Shown here piece after piece: positions 12,119 to 12,527 of a DNA stretch of 12,527 bases. The notes below the pieces were generated by a model that made no database searches, was not told the origin of the DNA, and was given only the letters and a program-made list of their open reading frames with translations. The DNA is from Candidatus Woesebacteria bacterium (GTDB lineage Bacteria; Patescibacteriota; Microgenomatia; UBA8517): positions 1 through 12,527 of the forward strand of contig JACOZU010000025.1 in NCBI GenBank assembly GCA_016181165.1, given 5' to 3'. Both the position numbers and the translations under genes were made by a program. How positions within the stretch are numbered: the stretch's first letter is position 1; each line of letters begins with the position of its first letter.

Positions 12119-12527
12119 ATGATATTTATATTGAAGGCATTATGGTTTTTAGTAACACCTGGCTTTGCCAATATTGCTGCTGCAATTTCAGGATATATTA
12201 TTCCTGGATTTTCTATACCGGTCGATTTTGGAAAAACCGTTGGAGGGAAAAGGATTTTGGGGGATCATAAAACATGGAGAGGTATTATATTTGGAGTGAT
12301 TATTGGACTGCTTACCTTTAAACTACAAAAATCTTTATATGTTGAATATGAATTTTTTCGAAATATCAGTTTGTATGATTACCGAGAATCAAGTTTATTA
12401 TTGGGGTTCTTTTTGGCAATAGGCGCTATTGTAGGCGACCTTGTAAAAAGCTTTTTTAAAAGGAGATTTGGTATTAAACCGGGAAAATCATGGTTTCCCC
12501 TCGATCAGATAGATTGGATAGCTGGAG
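12119..12527 (+). CDS. CarS-like protein (CDP-archaeol synthase family), partial
   Basis: The ATG at 12119 begins 136 codons that run off the window. The peptide starts MIFILKALWFLVTPGFANIA and contains PVDFGKTVGGKRILGDHKTWRG, IGAIVGDLVKSFFKRR, and FGIKPGKSW followed by FPLDQIDW. These are the conserved blocks of the CarS/DUF46 family, best known from archaea, where it attaches CMP from CTP to the unsaturated archaeal diether lipid phosphate to make CDP-archaeol. Several membrane segments are seen (about 4-30, 55-70, 95-112). It begins 1 base after the stop of the CDP-alcohol phosphatidyltransferase, consistent with paired action: one makes a CDP-lipid, the other uses it. Bacterial CarS homologues exist with unproven substrates, so the archaeal-lipid role is inference. 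The C-terminus is not seen. Confidence 0.8.
   Translation, partial: MIFILKALWFLVTPGFANIAAAISGYIIPGFSIPVDFGKTVGGKRILGDHKTWRGIIFGVIIGLLTFKLQKSLYVEYEFFRNISLYDYRESSLLLGFFLAIGAIVGDLVKSFFKRRFGIKPGKSWFPLDQIDWIAG

Noticed and set aside
1..12527. CRISPR array or toxin-antitoxin pair.
   Set aside because: No regularly spaced direct repeats and no pair of small overlapping ORFs with known toxin or antitoxin motifs were seen.

Overview
The window looks like a chromosomal segment from a Candidate Phyla Radiation (Patescibacteria) bacterium, most likely Microgenomates-like. This is inferred from gene content: a stand-alone PolA-type 5'-3' exonuclease, a shortened UDP-sugar dehydrogenase, FtsH with the Walker A variant GPAGVGKT, a group I intron in a tRNA gene, and few Shine-Dalgarno sequences. 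I could not run a database search, so the taxonomy is provisional.

Layout. Positions 2-130 hold the 3' end of an unrecognised gene, followed by a TraD/VirD4-like ATPase (145-2478) and a short UDP-glucose/GDP-mannose dehydrogenase (2495-3349), all on +. A tRNA-Ile(UAU) with its own extended -10 promoter follows at 3413-3483. On the minus strand lie a divergent XerC/D-like tyrosine recombinase (3752-4615) and, in the same frame after its stop, a small ORF (3518-3721). An FtsB/DivIC-like division protein (4693-5085, +) is divergent from the recombinase. Its stop codon overlaps that of a convergent HTH plus LAGLIDADG-like protein (5082-5762, -).

The central locus is 5763-6203: divergent promoters with a perfect palindrome, a tRNA-fMet-like gene split by a compact 187-nt group I intron with a complete P1-P9 core, and a second CAU tRNA. 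The AT-rich HTH/LAGLIDADG gene directly upstream makes this a candidate pair of intron and free-standing homing endonuclease. After that come trpS (6251-7237) and an apparent operon of ftsH (7259-9100), the 5'-3' exonuclease (9105-9995) and a GT4 glycosyltransferase (9999-11096).

At 11089 a recognisable MutM/Fpg N-terminus begins (MPELPEVETVI) and stops after 11 codons. From there the DNA is visibly more AT-rich and encodes a membrane set: a YdjM/DUF457-like putative hydrolase, a CDP-alcohol phosphatidyltransferase, and the start of a CarS-like (CDP-archaeol synthase family) protein. This looks like a breakpoint with an acquired, possibly archaeal-type, lipid module, though an assembly join is not excluded.

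The points most worth a second look are the intron-bearing tRNA with a degenerate elbow and its neighbouring putative endonuclease; the mutM stub and lipid island; a 24-nt repeat that places the stop codon in a hairpin loop at two gene ends; a recombinase lacking two usual catalytic residues; and several genes whose -10 box lies so close to the start codon that leaderless mRNAs are expected.
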